A stretch of DNA of 62,931 bases from Bacteroidales bacterium (GCA_025350365.1 JANXXY010000375.1:1-62931), one strand, 5' to 3'; shown: positions 35,607 to 45,092, counted from the stretch's first letter. The notes: generated by a model not told the origin, from the sequence alone. Numbers and translations are program-made.

Positions 35607-35641
35607 AAAATAGAAAATAGAAAATAGAAAATAAAAAATAG
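35607..35641 (+). repeat. Heptanucleotide tandem repeat (AAAATAG) upstream of mreB
   Basis: Five units of AAAATAG in a row (the fourth reads AAAATAA), ending 8 bp before the mreB ATG. The repeat occupies the place of the leader and might vary by slippage and change spacing. A sixth, more degenerate unit (TAAATAC) follows. Confidence 0.8.
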
Positions 35642-35649
35642 TAAATACT

Positions 35650-36672
35650 ATGGGTCTCTTTTCATTCTTAACGCAGGAAATTGCCATCGATCTTGGAACG
35701 GCAAATACCATTATCATTCATAATGACAAGGTTGTTGTTGACGAACCATCGATTGTGGCCATTGATCATACAACGGGAAAACTAATTGCAATTGGTGAGC
35801 GAGCTCGTCAGATGCATGGGAAAACACACGAAAATATTCGTACAATTCGGCCATTAAGAGATGGTGTGATTGCCGATTTCCATGCCGCAGAGTTGATGAT
35901 ACGCGGAATGATTAAAATGATTAAAACGAAAAACAACTGGATCACTCCTTCACTAAGAATGGTTGTTTGTATTCCATCAGGTAGCACCGAGGTTGAAGTT
36001 CGCGCCGTTAGAGACTCCGCTGAACATGCAGGCGGTCGTGATGTTTATATGATTTATGAACCAATGGCCGCCGCTATTGGTATTGGTTTGGATGTTGAAG
36101 CTCCCGAAGGCAGCATGGTTGTTGATATTGGTGGAGGTACTTCAGAAATTGCAGTAATTGCCCTTGGAGGTATCGTTTGTAATAAATCCATACGTATAGC
36201 CGGGGACGGGTTCACGGCTGACATACAAGCATACATGCGTCATCAGCATAATATTAAAGTGGGCGACCGAACAGCTGAAGAGATAAAAATACAGGTTGGT
36301 TCGGCCTTACCTGATTTAGAAAACCCACCTGACGATTACATAGTTCGTGGTCCAAACTTAATGACGGCTCTACCCATTGAAGTTCCGGTATCTTATCAGG
36401 AAATTTCTCATTGCCTTGACAAATCGATATCAAAGATTGAGATTGCCATACTTGGGGTTTTAGAACAAACACCTCCGGAATTATATGCTGATATCGTACA
36501 AAAAGGTATTTATCTTGCTGGTGGAGGCGCTCTTCTTCGAGGATTGGATAAACGATTAACTGACAAAATCAATATACCATTCCGTGTTGCCGAAGATCCG
36601 TTAAGAGCTGTTGCCCGTGGCACCGGGATAGCCCTTAAAAATGTTGATCGTTTTTCATTCTTAATGCGTTAA
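35650..36672 (+). CDS. mreB: Rod-shape-determining protein MreB
   Basis: This 340-residue actin-like ATPase has the typical start EIAIDLGTANTIIIHNDKVV (phosphate 1), the PHOSPHATE-2-like DIGGGTSEIAVI block and GGGALLRGLDKRL near the C terminus. It forms filaments under the inner membrane that guide the elongasome. It opens a five-gene operon with mreC, mreD, mrdA and rodA. A hexa/heptanucleotide repeat lies in front of the start. Confidence 0.97.
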   Translation: MGLFSFLTQEIAIDLGTANTIIIHNDKVVVDEPSIVAIDHTTGKLIAIGERARQMHGKTHENIRTIRPLRDGVIADFHAAELMIRGMIKMIKTKNNWITPSLRMVVCIPSGSTEVEVRAVRDSAEHAGGRDVYMIYEPMAAAIGIGLDVEAPEGSMVVDIGGGTSEIAVIALGGIVCNKSIRIAGDGFTADIQAYMRHQHNIKVGDRTAEEIKIQVGSALPDLENPPDDYIVRGPNLMTALPIEVPVSYQEISHCLDKSISKIEIAILGVLEQTPPELYADIVQKGIYLAGGGALLRGLDKRLTDKINIPFRVAEDPLRAVARGTGIALKNVDRFSFLMR

Positions 36673-36786
36673 CATTTTAATTGATTGAAATTTGTGTTTG
36701 CTGGTTGGCAGCATATTGATTGTACTATAAAACCAAATACCAAACATTGAAAATCATCAATTAATAATTATAACTCTCTGTATTAG

Positions 36787-37614
36787 ATGCGGAATCTTTT
36801 AAAAATACTTTATGCATATCATTTTCTGATTTTATTTATTGTTCTTGAGAGCCTCTCTCTTATCCTTATTTTAGAGAATAATCAATTTCAAAGAGCGAAA
36901 TTTATACAGTTTGCTCAGAGTGTATCAGGCAATCTCTACGGGAATATAGATAATTTCAAAGCATATCTCTCATTAAAAGAGGCAAATAAGGTACTAGCTA
37001 GCGAAAATGTTAATTTGCGAAACAAACTTGAGGCTATTCATAAAGTTGAAAGGGAAAAGAAGGATACTTTGATTGACAAATACTATAAGCAACGTTATAC
37101 CTATATGTCAGCCAGAGTAATTAACAATTCGGTTAATAAACAATATAATTTTATTACGCTAAATAAGGGATCCAGAGATGGAGTTATTCAGGATATGGCA
37201 GTTATCTCTCCCTCTGGCATTGTTGGTGTTGTTGAAGGTGTGTCGGAAAATTACGCTACCGTTTTGGCAGTGCTTAACCGGAATTTTAAGGTGAGCGCTA
37301 AAATTAAAAAAAATAATTATTTCGGAACTCTTTCCTGGAATGGGCTGAATTCTGAAATTTGTGTATTAAGCGACATTCCGCACCATGTTAAAATAGCTAA
37401 GGGCGATACAATTATAACCTCAGGCTTTTCCAATATGTTTCCCGAAGGAATACAAATTGGTATTATTGATGATTTTGATCTGAAAGAGGGTAACTTCTAC
37501 ACCATTAAAGTAAAGTTATCGAACGATTTTAGAAGTTTGAATTTTGTAACTTTGATAGACAATTTGATCAGGAAGGACCAATTTCAATTAGAGAAAAAAA
37601 CAGCGCATGATTAG
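36787..37614 (+). CDS. mreC: Rod-shape-determining protein MreC
   Basis: This 275-residue protein has a membrane helix (about 11-29), a coiled coil (about 55-92) and a two-barrel periplasmic domain (about 100-260) with the family segment VISPSGIVGVVEGVSENYATV. It links MreB filaments to the periplasmic synthesis enzymes. It follows mreB by 114 bp and overlaps mreD by 8 bp, supporting translational coupling. Confidence 0.93.
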   Translation: MRNLLKILYAYHFLILFIVLESLSLILILENNQFQRAKFIQFAQSVSGNLYGNIDNFKAYLSLKEANKVLASENVNLRNKLEAIHKVEREKKDTLIDKYYKQRYTYMSARVINNSVNKQYNFITLNKGSRDGVIQDMAVISPSGIVGVVEGVSENYATVLAVLNRNFKVSAKIKKNNYFGTLSWNGLNSEICVLSDIPHHVKIAKGDTIITSGFSNMFPEGIQIGIIDDFDLKEGNFYTIKVKLSNDFRSLNFVTLIDNLIRKDQFQLEKKTAHD

Positions 37615-38113
37615 AGGAGTTTACCAGAACATTTTCAATTTTGTTGGATTGGTTGTTTTACAAGTGCTAATCTTTAATAATATTGAACTTAACGGATTTA
37701 TTAATCCTTACTTTTATATATTGTTTATTTTACTTTTGCCTTTTGAAACACCAAAATGGTTGTTGTTACTTTCGTCATTTGCCCTTGGGTTATCAATCGA
37801 CTTATTTTCACACACATTGGGAATGCACGCTTTTGCCTGTGTTTTTGTGGCCTATTTGCGACCATATTTATTAAAGGTGATTGCACCGCGTGAAGGTTAT
37901 GATGCCGGAACAGCTCCTACAGTAAAGTACTTCGGTCTCACTTGGTTTATGAAATATGCTGTAATTATTGTGTTCGCCCATCATTTTACCTTATTTTTTA
38001 TCGAGACATTTAAATTTCACCAGTTTTTTGCTACTTTGTTCAGGGTAATTCTTAGTTCAATTTTTACATTGATAATTATCTATTTAAGTCAACTTTTAAT
38101 GGTAAAACGGTAG
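37607..38113 (+). CDS. mreD: Rod-shape-determining protein MreD
   Basis: This 168-residue, highly hydrophobic protein has about five membrane helices. The call rests mainly on its fixed place between mreC and mrdA and on size; MreD sequences diverge strongly. It overlaps mreC by 8 bp and mrdA starts 2 bp later. Confidence 0.85.
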   Translation: MIRGVYQNIFNFVGLVVLQVLIFNNIELNGFINPYFYILFILLLPFETPKWLLLLSSFALGLSIDLFSHTLGMHAFACVFVAYLRPYLLKVIAPREGYDAGTAPTVKYFGLTWFMKYAVIIVFAHHFTLFFIETFKFHQFFATLFRVILSSIFTLIIIYLSQLLMVKR

Positions 38114-38114
38114 T

Positions 38115-39950
38115 ATGAATCCGTATGCATTCCGAAGATATATCGTTGGTGCGATTTTCGTATTAACCGGCTTGATATACATTGTGCGGCTTTTTTATCT
38201 GCAAATTATCGACCGATCTTATGAACGTTCAGCTGAGAACAATTCCCGCCGGCTAATTACGCAATATCCTGCCCGTGGCCTTATTTATGATCGCAATGGT
38301 CAACTTATTGTTTATAACGAAGCCGCTTACGATTTAATGATTACTCCTGTTGAGGTAAAAACATTTGATACGGTAGAATTTTCTAAGATTATTAATTTAC
38401 CTATAGAAGTTGTAAGGGAAAAAATCAGAAAATCGAGAGTTAAAACAAATACGAATAACATATTCAAACCCTCACTATTTGTAGGTCAATTGTCGGCAGA
38501 AAATTATGCACTGCTTGGTGAAAAATTATACAAGTATCCGGGTTTTTTCGTTCAAACCAGAACATTGCGAAAATATGCAAATAAAACTGCAGCTCATTTG
38601 TTAGGTTATGTAGGTGAGATCGACAGTTCTGGTATAAAAAAGGACCATTACTATAAAACCGGAGATTATATTGGCATTAGTGGATTAGAGAAAACCTATG
38701 AAACAGATTTGCGGGGAAGAAAAGGCACGAATATTTTGCTGGTTGATGTACATAACAGAGTAAAAGGATCATTTCAAAATGGACGGGCTGATACGGTTGC
38801 CATTGTTGGCTCCGACCTTACTACTACTCTGGATGCTAATTTACAGGAATATGGAGAATTTCTTATGCAGAATATGCGTGGAAGTGCGGTGGCTATTGAA
38901 CCCGCAACCGGTGAGATTCTTGCAATGGTTTCTGCACCTACATACGATCCGGGTTTATTAATTGGAAGAGGTCGGAGAGTCAATTTCCCATATTTACAGA
39001 ACGATCCAATGAAACCGCTTTTCTTTCGTTCGGCAATGGCTAATTATCCACCGGGCTCTACATTCAAAATTGTAAATGGAATTATAGGCTTACAAGAAGG
39101 GGTATTAACTCCAAATACACACTATTCCTGTGCAGGGGGTTATAATTATGGTGGTTCCAAACTTTTGAAATGTACCCACGTTCATGGCTCATTAAATTTA
39201 CCGCAAGCTGTGCAACAATCATGTAATACCTACTTCTGCAATGTTTTTAGAAGCATAATAGATAACCGAAAATATTCATCTACCAATCAGAGCTATAACG
39301 TGTGGAGAGATGATGTAATGAGTTTTGGTTTGGGAAAAAAATTCAATTCTGATATTTCTAATGAATTATCCGGTAATGTACCATCATCAGGTTATTACGA
39401 CAGGGTTTTCGGTAAAGATCGCTGGAAGTCAAACACCATAATATCGTTAGCTATAGGACAGGCCGAACTTGGCATAACGCCTTTACAAATGGCTAATATT
39501 GTCACTACCATTGCCAACCGCGGGTATTATTATACTCCTCATTTAGTAAAAAAAATATTGAATAAGCAAGGTATTGATTCCCGATTTTTAGAAAAACATA
39601 CCACTCCTTTTGACACGTCAGCATACGGCGTCATCATTCAAGGAATGTATGCAGCTGTTAATGAAGCTGGAGGAACAGCTTATTGGGTAAATATGCAAAA
39701 TTTAGGAATTGATATGTGCGGGAAAACAGGCACTGCTCAAAACCCTCATGGAGAAAATCATTCGGTATTTATAGCTTTTGCTCCGAGAGAAAATCCCAGG
39801 ATTGCTATAGCCGTATTTGTTGAAAATGCAGGGTATGGTGCTACTTGGGCAGGTCGTATTGCTAGTTTGATGGTTGAAAAATACCTGAAAGGTACCAGAA
39901 CGCGCAAACCTATGGAAGATTTCGTTTTAACTTTCAAATACAAAAAATGA
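38115..39950 (+). CDS. mrdA: Penicillin-binding protein 2 (elongasome transpeptidase)
   Basis: This 611-residue class B PBP has an N-terminal membrane helix (about 10-30), a dimerisation domain starting QYPARGLIYDRNG, and a C-terminal transpeptidase domain. The active site reads Ser315 in STFK, SCN as the second motif, and Lys537 in KTGT. It cross-links peptidoglycan during elongation with RodA. It overlaps rodA by 4 bp (ATGA), fitting a coupled pair. It is the beta-lactam target of the elongasome. Confidence 0.95.
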   Translation: MNPYAFRRYIVGAIFVLTGLIYIVRLFYLQIIDRSYERSAENNSRRLITQYPARGLIYDRNGQLIVYNEAAYDLMITPVEVKTFDTVEFSKIINLPIEVVREKIRKSRVKTNTNNIFKPSLFVGQLSAENYALLGEKLYKYPGFFVQTRTLRKYANKTAAHLLGYVGEIDSSGIKKDHYYKTGDYIGISGLEKTYETDLRGRKGTNILLVDVHNRVKGSFQNGRADTVAIVGSDLTTTLDANLQEYGEFLMQNMRGSAVAIEPATGEILAMVSAPTYDPGLLIGRGRRVNFPYLQNDPMKPLFFRSAMANYPPGSTFKIVNGIIGLQEGVLTPNTHYSCAGGYNYGGSKLLKCTHVHGSLNLPQAVQQSCNTYFCNVFRSIIDNRKYSSTNQSYNVWRDDVMSFGLGKKFNSDISNELSGNVPSSGYYDRVFGKDRWKSNTIISLAIGQAELGITPLQMANIVTTIANRGYYYTPHLVKKILNKQGIDSRFLEKHTTPFDTSAYGVIIQGMYAAVNEAGGTAYWVNMQNLGIDMCGKTGTAQNPHGENHSVFIAFAPRENPRIAIAVFVENAGYGATWAGRIASLMVEKYLKGTRTRKPMEDFVLTFKYKK

Positions 39951-41374
39951 TTGACAGCAGAACAAGTTTCTTAAGAAATCTCGACTGGACGACTGTTTTC
40001 ATTTACCTTCTTTTGGTAATTATGGGGTGGATAAACATATATGCCGCCGTATACAACGACCAGCATAAAAGCATTTTCGAAATCTCGCAACGCTATGGCT
40101 CGCAAATGTTATGGATTTTGGCAGCATTTGTGCTTGTCTTTGTTATTTTTATGATCGACCTTAAATTTTATACTTTTTTTGCTTATCCTATTTATGGACT
40201 TTCCCTTCTATTGCTTATTCTTGTATTAGTGATGGGTCGTGAGATAAACGGCGCAAGAGCCTGGCTTTTTATTGGCAAATTCTCAATTCAGCCAGCTGAA
40301 TTTGCTAAAGTTGCGACGGCATTGGCAATAGCCAAATATTTAAGCGCTTATAATATTAAGGTAACAAGTCTTCGAGCCTTACTCTCTGTTGGGTTAATTA
40401 TTTTCCTCCCAATGGTGTTAATTATTCTTCAGCCCGATGCAGGTTCCCTGCTTGTTTTCTTTTCTTTTTCGATTATGCTTTTTCGCGAGGGATTACCTGG
40501 CGGAGTGTTAATCTTCGGTTTTGTTTTGGCTGTTTTATTCTTTGTATCTCTTGTGGTATTGAAAGTTTATATTATTGCCGCAATTGTATTGATAGGATAT
40601 CTGGCATTTGTTCTGTATACCCGCAATTACAAGGAAACGTTAATTGGTTTTTCCCTTACTGTAGCATTGTTCTTTTTGTTTTGGGGAATAATGAAAGTTT
40701 CTCATAAAACCAACGATTTTTATTTTATCATTGCTGCATCATTCTTCTTGTCCGGACTTGTTTTTCTGGTTATTACGTTCTTTAGAAAAATCCGGCATGT
40801 AGCGGCATTCGTTTTGTTCCTCTTTAGTGCCATATTTTTTGCTTATTCTGTCGAATATATGTACCATCATATATTGCATGAGCATCAGAGGGATCGTATG
40901 GATATTTTACTTGGGTTGAAGCAGGACCCTCTTGGCATGGGGTATAACGTAAACCAATCAATGATCGCCATTGGCTCAGGTGGTTTTGCTGGCAAAGGTT
41001 TTTTGCAGGGAACTCAAACCAAATACAACTTTGTACCAGAGCAAAGTACCGATTTTATTTTTTGTACTGTAGGGGAAGAATGGGGATTTATGGGTACTGC
41101 CGTTGTGGTTGGCTTATTTATGTTCTTGCTAATTAGGGTAATATTTATCTCAGAACGACAGCGTTCCACATTTAGCAGGGTATATGGTTATAGTGTCGCT
41201 TCTATATTGTTCTTCCATTTTGCGATAAATGTTGGTATGACAATTGGTGTTCTTCCGGTTATCGGCATTCCTTTGCCATTTTTTAGTTATGGTGGCTCAT
41301 CCCTTTGGTCGTTTACAATACTTCTTTTTGTTTTAATTAGGCTAGATGCCAGTAGAATGGAATTGCTAAAATAG
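39947..41374 (+). CDS. rodA: Rod-shape-determining protein RodA (SEDS glycosyltransferase)
   Basis: This 475-residue SEDS protein has about ten membrane helices. Family marks are FSIQPAEFAKVATALAIAKYL, LILQPDAGSLLVF with the catalytic Asp, and a C-terminal GIPLPFFSYGGSSLW block. It polymerises glycan strands with PBP2. It is longer than the E. coli protein (370) because of an additional membrane stretch in the middle (about 175-300), which I see in other Bacteroidota RodA. Confidence 0.93.
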   Translation: MIDSRTSFLRNLDWTTVFIYLLLVIMGWINIYAAVYNDQHKSIFEISQRYGSQMLWILAAFVLVFVIFMIDLKFYTFFAYPIYGLSLLLLILVLVMGREINGARAWLFIGKFSIQPAEFAKVATALAIAKYLSAYNIKVTSLRALLSVGLIIFLPMVLIILQPDAGSLLVFFSFSIMLFREGLPGGVLIFGFVLAVLFFVSLVVLKVYIIAAIVLIGYLAFVLYTRNYKETLIGFSLTVALFFLFWGIMKVSHKTNDFYFIIAASFFLSGLVFLVITFFRKIRHVAAFVLFLFSAIFFAYSVEYMYHHILHEHQRDRMDILLGLKQDPLGMGYNVNQSMIAIGSGGFAGKGFLQGTQTKYNFVPEQSTDFIFCTVGEEWGFMGTAVVVGLFMFLLIRVIFISERQRSTFSRVYGYSVASILFFHFAINVGMTIGVLPVIGIPLPFFSYGGSSLWSFTILLFVLIRLDASRMELLK

Positions 41375-41531
41375 GTGCATTTTGATTATTATTTGCCAAA
41401 TAGTCACATAGCGCCACATAGTTTAGGTGTACGACAAAATTCCCTTTTTAGAATCTACTCTAGTTTTAATTCATAAACTTGAAGACTATCGCGGTGGAAG
41501 TGCTGTTAGAAAAGGACTATCAGCGCTGAGG

Positions 41532-41562
41532 CAAACATGCTCCGTTAGGAGCGTACTGTTTG
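41532..41562. repeat. Hairpin 1 inside the MITE-like element
   Basis: GCTCC (41539-41543) and GGAGC (41548-41552) pair around GTTA, nested in CAAACA (41532-41537) and TGTTTG (41557-41562). The word CTGTTTGTAG at 41556-41565 recurs inverted as CTACAAACAG at 41799-41808. Confidence 0.75.
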
Positions 41563-41760
41563 TAGTAAACATGACATTGTCTGCAATAGAGTTCTGCGGG
41601 AACGATCTGTTAATCATATCACTCGAACAAATATATTTCATCCTGCGGACATCGAATTTTTCTAACAGAAAATGCCCCTTACCCTTCCTACCATTGAAAC
41701 CGTCCGAGCATAAAATTTGCATAAATGGTCGCTTGCGAATTGCACCGTTATTCACAGGTC

Positions 41761-41808
41761 GCTCCTAATGGAGCTTAATATTTGTATTCACATTATTTCT
41801 ACAAACAG
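41761..41808. repeat. Hairpin 2 and CTACAAACAG repeat inside the MITE-like element
   Basis: GCTCC (41761-41765) and GGAGC (41770-41774) pair around TAAT. The pairing word matches hairpin 1, and CTACAAACAG (41799-41808) is the inverse copy of the word beside it. I recall GCTCC-N4-GGAGC plus CTACAAACA repeats as common between genes in Bacteroidota genomes; this is from memory. Confidence 0.6.
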
Positions 41809-42038
41809 GTTTCCGCTATACGGCTATATGGAACGAAATCAGAATAGAAATATGAAATGGGCATTTGTCGTACACAACATAGTTTTTATTGTACTCCAAG
41901 CAGTTAATTTTTATTATTCAATTATCAAATTTATTACTTAAAGTCATTTCTATTGTATATATATGACTATGTGGTTAATAAAAAAATATACTAAATGGTT
42001 ACAAATTTTGTATTTATCGGGATCAATCATTTTTCAGA

Positions 42039-42782
42039 CTAAAACAAATATTCTACCTCCTTGAATAGGAAATGCCTGGTTTGGCCAAAATTGTCAATAA
42101 TTACTAACTCCCCTGTCGGTTCAACGGCAACTATGGTGCCTGAAAATTTTATACCGTTAGCTGAATAATCCGATAACTGATTAAACCGGTATAATATTTT
42201 AAGATAATTACGATCAATGGATTTAAAGTCTCTCGCATGTAAAATCGTATATTGCTTTTCAATATGGTCGGATATTAATTTAAGACATTCTTCAATATCG
42301 TATTCCTGCTGATTAAGTTGAAATAACGAAACAGGGTTTGGGGCATTGCTGCTAAATGTTTTCTGGTTTATATTTATACCGATTCCAACAATTGATTGTT
42401 TAATGAAATCCCGTTCAATGGAGTTCTCAATCAAAATTCCCGCAATTTTCTTGTCTGCCACATAAATATCATTCGGCCATTTAATAGACACTTTGTCAGT
42501 ATAAATTGAAATAAAATCAAACACGGCAAGTGCCATAGCTTTCAGTAAATAGAATTGTTCAATAGCTTTTAAAAAATCAGGACGTAATAAAATGCTAAAA
42601 GTTAAGTTCTTATTAGGTTCACTTTCCCATTGATTAGAACCAATACCACGTCCTCTGGTTTGATTAAGAGTATATGCAATGCTGCCTTCGGGAGTATTTG
42701 ATGGTAGTTGAGAAACAAAATTATTAGTAGAATCACTTTTTATTATTTTGAAAACACGTTTGTTTTTAAACAGTTTTATCAT
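42039..42782 (-). CDS. birA: Biotin--[acetyl-CoA-carboxylase] ligase
   Basis: This 247-residue enzyme has the BirA catalytic core: STNNF, the biotinyl-AMP loop TRGRGIGSNQW, and WPNDIYVADKKIAGILIE. It lacks the N-terminal helix-turn-helix of regulatory BirA, so it is the monofunctional type. It attaches biotin to carboxylase subunits. It is divergent from ftsH. The -7 element TAATTTTG (42868-42861 on the minus strand) is a likely promoter. Confidence 0.92.
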   Translation of the reverse strand: MIKLFKNKRVFKIIKSDSTNNFVSQLPSNTPEGSIAYTLNQTRGRGIGSNQWESEPNKNLTFSILLRPDFLKAIEQFYLLKAMALAVFDFISIYTDKVSIKWPNDIYVADKKIAGILIENSIERDFIKQSIVGIGININQKTFSSNAPNPVSLFQLNQQEYDIEECLKLISDHIEKQYTILHARDFKSIDRNYLKILYRFNQLSDYSANGIKFSGTIVAVEPTGELVIIDNFGQTRHFLFKEVEYLF

Positions 42783-42860
42783 AAATTCGTTTATTTATTA
42801 ACGACAATTTGTCGCACACACAAAAATTGTATAATATTTGTTATAATAAGTGAGTAACCG

Positions 42861-42868
42861 CAAAATTA
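42861..42868 (-). promoter_or_regulatory. Possible birA -7 element
   Basis: TAATTTTG on the minus strand fits TANNTTTG and leaves a leader of about 75 nt. A 13-bp palindrome, CGACAATTTGTCG (42802-42814), lies in that leader; part of it resembles the inner end of the MITE's terminal repeat. Confidence 0.45.
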
Positions 42869-42914
42869 CGGTTAATTTCAAAAAAATACCAGGATTTTTA
42901 TAATTTAGAAGGTC

Positions 42915-42944
42915 ATTGGGCTGACAGATATTTAAGTAAATTTG
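42915..42944 (+). promoter_or_regulatory. Promoter of ftsH
   Basis: ATTG (42915-42918), 18 bp, then TAAATTTG (42937-42944) is a good Bacteroidota promoter, with a start near 42951 and a leader of about 30 nt. Confidence 0.6.
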
Positions 42945-42980
42945 AAAACGAGTATTTAAATTAAAGAATGGTAATATAAA

Positions 42981-45092
42981 ATGGCTGATAAAAAAGATAA
43001 TCAAGAGAATACGGATAATACCGGGGAAAAAGGCAAGAAGAATCAAAAAAAAGAATCAAAAATCGGAAATTCTATTTTTAATAAGGATACCGGATTAGGA
43101 GGAACATCAAAACCTAAGTTCAATATATACTGGGTTTATGGATTGATAATCGTTGCTTTTTTATCCATTAATTTTTTCAATTTTGGTGGACATGTTGAAG
43201 AAATTAATCGTGGAAAATTTGAAACAATGCTTCAAACGCATGACGTAGAACGCATTGTTGTTGTAAATAATGTTAAAGTTGATGTGTATATTAAACAGGA
43301 TAAGCTAAATCTTGATAAATATAAGAAGTTGTTTAATAAGGGATTGAATTCAGTCTCAAAAACAGGTCCACATTTTAATTTCACTATAGGCTCCGTAGAT
43401 GTTTTTGAAAAGCAGTTGGAAATCATGCAGAAGGATTTTCTACCTAATGAGCGACTTACAGCAGAATACATTACTAAAAAGGACATTTTTGGAGATTTAT
43501 TGTCTTGGCTCTTACCATTCATAATATTAGGTGTGATATGGATTTTTATATTCAGAAAAATGAATGCTGGTGGAGGTGGAGGTGCCGGAAACATTTTTAA
43601 TGTAGGTAAATCGCGCGCTCAAATATTTGATAAAGATACTACTGTAACTAAAATTGATTTCAAAGATGTTGCAGGCTTGGAAGAAGCTAAAATTGAAATA
43701 AAAGAGATTGTTGATTTCCTTAAGAATCCTAAAAAATATACCGATTTAGGAGGTAAAATACCTAAAGGGGCATTACTTGTTGGACCTCCGGGTACCGGTA
43801 AAACACTTCTTGCCAAAGCAGTTGCTGGCGAGGCAAATGTTCCTTTCTTTTCTATCTCAGGGTCTGATTTTGTTGAAATGTTTGTTGGAGTTGGAGCATC
43901 TCGTGTTCGGGATCTTTTTAAACAGGCAAAAGAAAAAGCACCTTGCATTGTATTTATTGATGAAATTGATGCCATTGGCAGGGCTCGTGGACGAAATGCA
44001 AATTTTGGAGCAAACGACGAGCGCGAAAATACACTTAACCAATTGCTGACCGAAATGGATGGGTTTGCAACCAATACCGGAGTTATTATTCTTGCTGCTA
44101 CCAACCGCGCTGATATTCTTGACAGAGCATTGTTACGAGCTGGCCGTTTCGATCGCCAGATTCACGTTGAGTTACCCGATCTGAATGAACGCCGGGATAT
44201 TTTTAAAGTACATTTACGCCCACTGAAAATTGAACAGGAACTTGATGTTGATTTTCTTTCCCGTCAAACTCCTGGTTTTTCCGGAGCTGATATTGCCAAT
44301 GTGTGTAATGAATCGGCATTAATTGCAGCCCGAAATAATAAAAAACAAGTGGAACGTCAGGATTTTCTCGATGCAATTGATCGTATTGTTGGCGGATTGG
44401 AAAAGAAAAATAAAATTATTTCGCCAAATGAAAAAAAGACCATTGCCTATCACGAAGCTGGTCATGCTACCATCAGTTGGATGCTCGAACATGCAAACCC
44501 ATTGGTTAAAGTAACTATTATTCCTCGTGGAAAGTCTCTTGGAGCCGCATGGTATCTGCCCGAAGAACGCCAGATCACAACCACAGAACAGATGCTTGAT
44601 GAATTGTGCGCCACACTTGGTGGTCGTGCTGCTGAAGAAGTTATTTTGGGAGCAATTTCTACCGGAGCTTTAAATGATTTAGAACGTGTTACAAAGCAGG
44701 CTTATGCCATGATTTCTTATTTTGGAATGAGTAAAAATATGGGAAATATTAGCTTTTACGATTCTAGTGGACAAGCAGAATATGCATTTGTTAAGCCATA
44801 TAGCGAAAAAACTTCGGAGACAATTGATAAAGAGGTTTCTGATTTAATTGCACTGGCCTACGAGAGGTCAAAATTGATTTTGAGGCAAAATTTAGATGGG
44901 TTGAATAATCTGGCAACAATCTTGTTGGAGAAGGAAGTGATATTTAGTGAAGACCTTGAACTAATTTTTGGAAAACGCAAATATCCGATTCCACATGAAC
45001 ATATCCAGTTTTTAGAAGGAAAAAAAACAATTAAGGATAGTGAGGCATCGAAAAATGAGCCTAATGTTTCAAAGGGTTTGTTAGATATCTGA
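42981..45092 (+). CDS. ftsH: ATP-dependent zinc metalloprotease FtsH
   Basis: This 703-residue membrane protease has a charged N terminus, membrane helices at about 50-66 and 175-190, an AAA+ module (Walker A GPPGTGKT near residue 270, FIDEIDAIGR Walker B, the SRH block ATNRADILDRALLRAGRFD) and the zinc motif HEAGH at residues 491-495. It extracts and degrades membrane and cytosolic proteins. It is the first gene of a cdsA-psd neighbourhood, but a long inverted repeat separates it from cdsA. Confidence 0.97.
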   Translation: MADKKDNQENTDNTGEKGKKNQKKESKIGNSIFNKDTGLGGTSKPKFNIYWVYGLIIVAFLSINFFNFGGHVEEINRGKFETMLQTHDVERIVVVNNVKVDVYIKQDKLNLDKYKKLFNKGLNSVSKTGPHFNFTIGSVDVFEKQLEIMQKDFLPNERLTAEYITKKDIFGDLLSWLLPFIILGVIWIFIFRKMNAGGGGGAGNIFNVGKSRAQIFDKDTTVTKIDFKDVAGLEEAKIEIKEIVDFLKNPKKYTDLGGKIPKGALLVGPPGTGKTLLAKAVAGEANVPFFSISGSDFVEMFVGVGASRVRDLFKQAKEKAPCIVFIDEIDAIGRARGRNANFGANDERENTLNQLLTEMDGFATNTGVIILAATNRADILDRALLRAGRFDRQIHVELPDLNERRDIFKVHLRPLKIEQELDVDFLSRQTPGFSGADIANVCNESALIAARNNKKQVERQDFLDAIDRIVGGLEKKNKIISPNEKKTIAYHEAGHATISWMLEHANPLVKVTIIPRGKSLGAAWYLPEERQITTTEQMLDELCATLGGRAAEEVILGAISTGALNDLERVTKQAYAMISYFGMSKNMGNISFYDSSGQAEYAFVKPYSEKTSETIDKEVSDLIALAYERSKLILRQNLDGLNNLATILLEKEVIFSEDLELIFGKRKYPIPHEHIQFLEGKKTIKDSEASKNEPNVSKGLLDI

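Larger units (their letters stand above)
41416..41885. mobile_element. MITE-like element with 12-bp terminal inverted repeats
   Basis: GTGTACGACAAA at 41427-41438 and its perfect reverse complement TTTGTCGTACAC at 41864-41875 bracket about 450 bp. The 9-bp word ACATAGTTT flanks both ends (41416-41424 and 41877-41885), as a target-site duplication would. The inside has two hairpins and no intact transposase, only short frames of doubtful coding value. It would move with the help of a transposase encoded elsewhere. CACATAG also recurs nearby (41405, 41415, and inverted at 41967), so the flanking repeat could be partly accidental. Confidence 0.7.

Noticed and set aside
36705..36720. TTGGCAG-like sigma-54 word between mreB and mreC
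   Set aside because: The GG to GA interval is 9 bp, not 10, and mreC is expected to be co-transcribed with mreB.
41427..41768. 113-residue plus-strand frame and an opposing 89-residue frame in the MITE-like element
   Set aside because: Their composition is odd, they overlap hairpins and repeat words, and no transposase motif is visible. They look like the translation of a repeat.
42808..42819. TTTGTCGCACAC as the end of a second MITE
   Set aside because: It matches 11 of 12 bases of the terminal repeat but no partner end is found nearby and it lies in a local palindrome.
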